A stretch of 12,862 nucleotides of DNA from Candidatus Hydrogenedentota bacterium. Its GTDB lineage: Bacteria > Hydrogenedentota > Hydrogenedentia > Hydrogenedentales > SLHB01. Where the stretch lies: positions 2,867-15,728 of the forward strand of contig JAKJDA010000023.1 of assembly GCA_022706165.1 (NCBI GenBank). The letters are read 5' to 3'. This document shows positions 11,250 to 12,862 of the stretch, piece by piece (position 1 is the stretch's first letter; every line of letters begins with the position of its first letter). The notes under the pieces were generated by a model. That model saw nothing but the letters and a program-made list of their open reading frames with translations. It was not told the DNA's origin and did not search any database. A program made the translations under genes and the position numbers.

Positions 11250-12862
11250 CCGCCTCGTCGTGTGTTCCGTGTTCTCGTGCACACTGCTCCCATTGCTTGC
11301 CCAATTCCGGGATGTGCGTGAACTCGCGAGTCTTTATCAGGGCGCACAAAAGAGACTCGTACACGGAGACGGGACAATGCGCGGATCGGTATGCTTGCCA
11401 ATACAAAGGCAAGGCCTGCAATGCGTCGTCCTGTTTCCATAACAACATGTCCGCAAGGCGCACCAGCGCCTCTGTGCGTGCGGCCATCGTGGTAAACGGC
11501 TGATGCAGCGCCAGCCGGTACGCTCGTTGCGCGTTTGCATAGCGGGCCATTTCCTCGAATCGCATGGCGCGCGAGGCCAGCGAGTCGCCCTCGCCAACGT
11601 CCCCGTTCGCGCTCCAAACGATCGGGCTCGCCGGTTCCGGAGCATCGGGCTCCGCCGTGCGGAACAAAACGGACGACCCGATCAAGACCGCTGCAACCCC
11701 GCCTGCCAAACCCAGAAAGATCCTTCGGTCGCGCGGCGCGATGGCGCGGGCGTACGCCATCCAGTCGGCGCATAGGCGCTTCGTCGAAAAATCATTTGCG
11801 TCTTGCGAGGCGGCCCCGTTGTTTTCCGGATCGGTAAGCCCGATCGCCGCGCCCGCGAGCATCCACCAAAGCATCATGGCGGTATACACCTGAAACGTTC
11901 CGTCCACCAAGGCGATGGTCATCCATGCGCATCCGCTTGCCGCGGACCCCAGCGCCAGGTAACGCGCCAACGGAACAGCTCCGCCCCGGCGCCACAATTG
12001 GCCTATCAGGCCGAACATGAGCGCCGTCCATAACGCAAGACCCGGAATTCCGGTTTCAAACAAAAACTTGCGATAGTCGCAATGGGCGGCCAGCAGCACG
12101 CCCGGGGCATAGGGCGATCCCGCCGTGAATTGTTCGACCGAGCCCAAGCCGTGACCGCGAATAGGATGCTCCACAATCGCCGCGTCGATGGCGCGCCAAA
12201 GTTCCTTGCGCGATTCAAGGGAGCTTTGCTCTTTTGGGTTGGGATGCAACAGGGCCGCTGTGCGTTGTTGAAACACGCCGCTCGCAAACCCAACCGCCGT
12301 GAACAGCGCCAGAAAAAGAGCCAACAGCAGAAAACGCTTGAGCCCAGCGCACAAGACCGCGACTTCGATTACAAAGGCGACCATCGCCGAGCGGGTGGCG
12401 GTGGCGATGAGGGCCACGGGCATCAGCGCGGCGAGGCCCAGAAAGCCTGTACGGGCCGCCCATCGCTTCGAAAACAGGGCGCATCCTATCGCTATGGGGA
12501 ACAGCACCAACAACATATCCCCATACGCCTGCGGATAGTCCTTGAATCCATCGAGGCGGCGCCAATTCATCGCGTTGCCGGAAAAAGACTTTACCATTTC
12601 CGCAAAACCGGCCTTGTTCACCACCCATAGGAATTGGGCGCCGCCGATGAGGAGCGTGCCCACGGCGATGAGGAGAGACACCCAGATCAAGGCCCGCGCA
12701 AAACGCTGGGAACGAGCGGCGCACGCCATTCCGAAGACAACCACATAGGACGCGTAATTGATCCATTGTCGAAAACCGAAAAAGGGGTTCGTGGACCAAA
12801 GCAATGACAGGCCGCAGACCAGCAGGAATGCCGCGGCGATCCATGCCACAGGCTTGCGCGCC
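11200..12862 (-). CDS. O-antigen ligase-like membrane protein with C-terminal TPR region (5' end outside window)
   Basis: A second Wzy_C/WaaL-family protein; the frame stays open to the window edge, so the N terminus is missing. Counting from the GTG at 12849, hydrophobic segments run to about 395. Conserved positions are GFKDYPQAYGDMLL (101-114), TATRSAMVAF (150-159) and a periplasmic loop with ESRKELWRAI (212-221) and HCDYRKFLFETGIPG (256-270), matching HN...ETG..G of the other ligase here. Residues about 410-540 form TPR-like helix pairs (RFEEMARYANAQRAYRLALHQP, ALVRLADMLL...), predicted outside the membrane after the helix at 376-396. The protein ends in CADCHRAK, containing a CxxCH sequence. 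It probably polymerises or ligates lipid-linked glycan in the periplasm. Its last 50 bases overlap the WecA-like gene tail-to-tail. Confidence 0.85.
   Translation of the reverse strand, partial: ARKPVAWIAAAFLLVCGLSLLWSTNPFFGFRQWINYASYVVVFGMACAARSQRFARALIWVSLLIAVGTLLIGGAQFLWVVNKAGFAEMVKSFSGNAMNWRRLDGFKDYPQAYGDMLLVLFPIAIGCALFSKRWAARTGFLGLAALMPVALIATATRSAMVAFVIEVAVLCAGLKRFLLLALFLALFTAVGFASGVFQQRTAALLHPNPKEQSSLESRKELWRAIDAAIVEHPIRGHGLGSVEQFTAGSPYAPGVLLAAHCDYRKFLFETGIPGLALWTALMFGLIGQLWRRGGAVPLARYLALGSAASGCAWMTIALVDGTFQVYTAMMLWWMLAGAAIGLTDPENNGAASQDANDFSTKRLCADWMAYARAIAPRDRRIFLGLAGGVAAVLIGSSVLFRTAEPDAPEPASPIVWSANGDVGEGDSLASRAMRFEEMARYANAQRAYRLALHQPFTTMAARTEALVRLADMLLWKQDDALQALPLYWQAYRSAHCPVSVYESLLCALIKTREFTHIPELGKQWEQCAREHGTHDEAVKAVRGLSCADCHRAK

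Noticed and set aside
1..12862. tRNA genes, rRNA, CRISPR arrays, insertion-sequence transposases, attachment sites
   Set aside because: No cloverleaf with a TTCGAxTC arm, no regularly spaced direct repeats and no transposase or integrase motifs were seen while reading both strands.

Overview
This window looks like chromosome of a GC-rich Gram-negative bacterium. The evidence is a MutL–MiaA gene order, a lipoprotein signal, two O-antigen-ligase-type membrane proteins and a WecA-type lipid-glycan initiator. Two features remind me of Planctomycetota, Hydrogenedentota or related phyla: the remnant of a small protein with a DEVLHY core, and a REP-like palindrome. That placement is from memory only and is weak.

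Layout, left to right. Bases 1-863 (+) are the 3' end of mutL, an endonuclease-type mismatch repair protein. Bases 864-1292 are a scarred intergenic stretch holding a frameshifted gene remnant, a 53-bp palindromic repeat that abuts it, and a 34-codon reading frame whose stop overlaps the start of miaA. miaA (+) ends at 2297 and overlaps tail-to-tail with a secreted SIMPL/DUF541 protein (-, 2273-2968). A small TM plus TPR-like protein (+, 3157-3606) then runs tail-to-tail into a three-gene minus-strand operon read from 7100 down to 3519. Its genes are a lipoprotein with two jelly-roll carbohydrate-binding-like domains, a membrane-anchored TPR plus ILEI/FAM3-domain protein, and an O-antigen ligase-like polymerase/ligase. 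An extended -10 promoter lies upstream at about 7168-7176.

On the plus strand from 7213 to 9325 there is a possible 58-residue membrane peptide, a PAPS-type sulfotransferase with a very strong Shine-Dalgarno, a 79-residue TerB/EF-hand-like helical protein and a histidine phosphatase. The 388 bases that follow contain two candidate terminators, a near-consensus sigma-70 promoter and a leader hairpin. They precede a WecA/MraY-family glycosyl-1-phosphate transferase (9714-11249) with an unusual C-terminal soluble extension. Its 3' end overlaps a second O-antigen ligase-like protein with a TPR tail (-), which runs off the right edge.

My reading is that the region from 3157 rightwards is a cell-surface glycan locus: lipid-linked glycan initiation (WecA-like), polymerisation or ligation (two Wzy/WaaL-type proteins), extracytoplasmic carbohydrate-binding partners (lipoprotein and ILEI-domain protein) and possibly sulfation. 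The functional grouping is inference from adjacency and families. The most unusual piece is the lipoprotein – ILEI/TPR – ligase operon, which I do not recognise as a named system.
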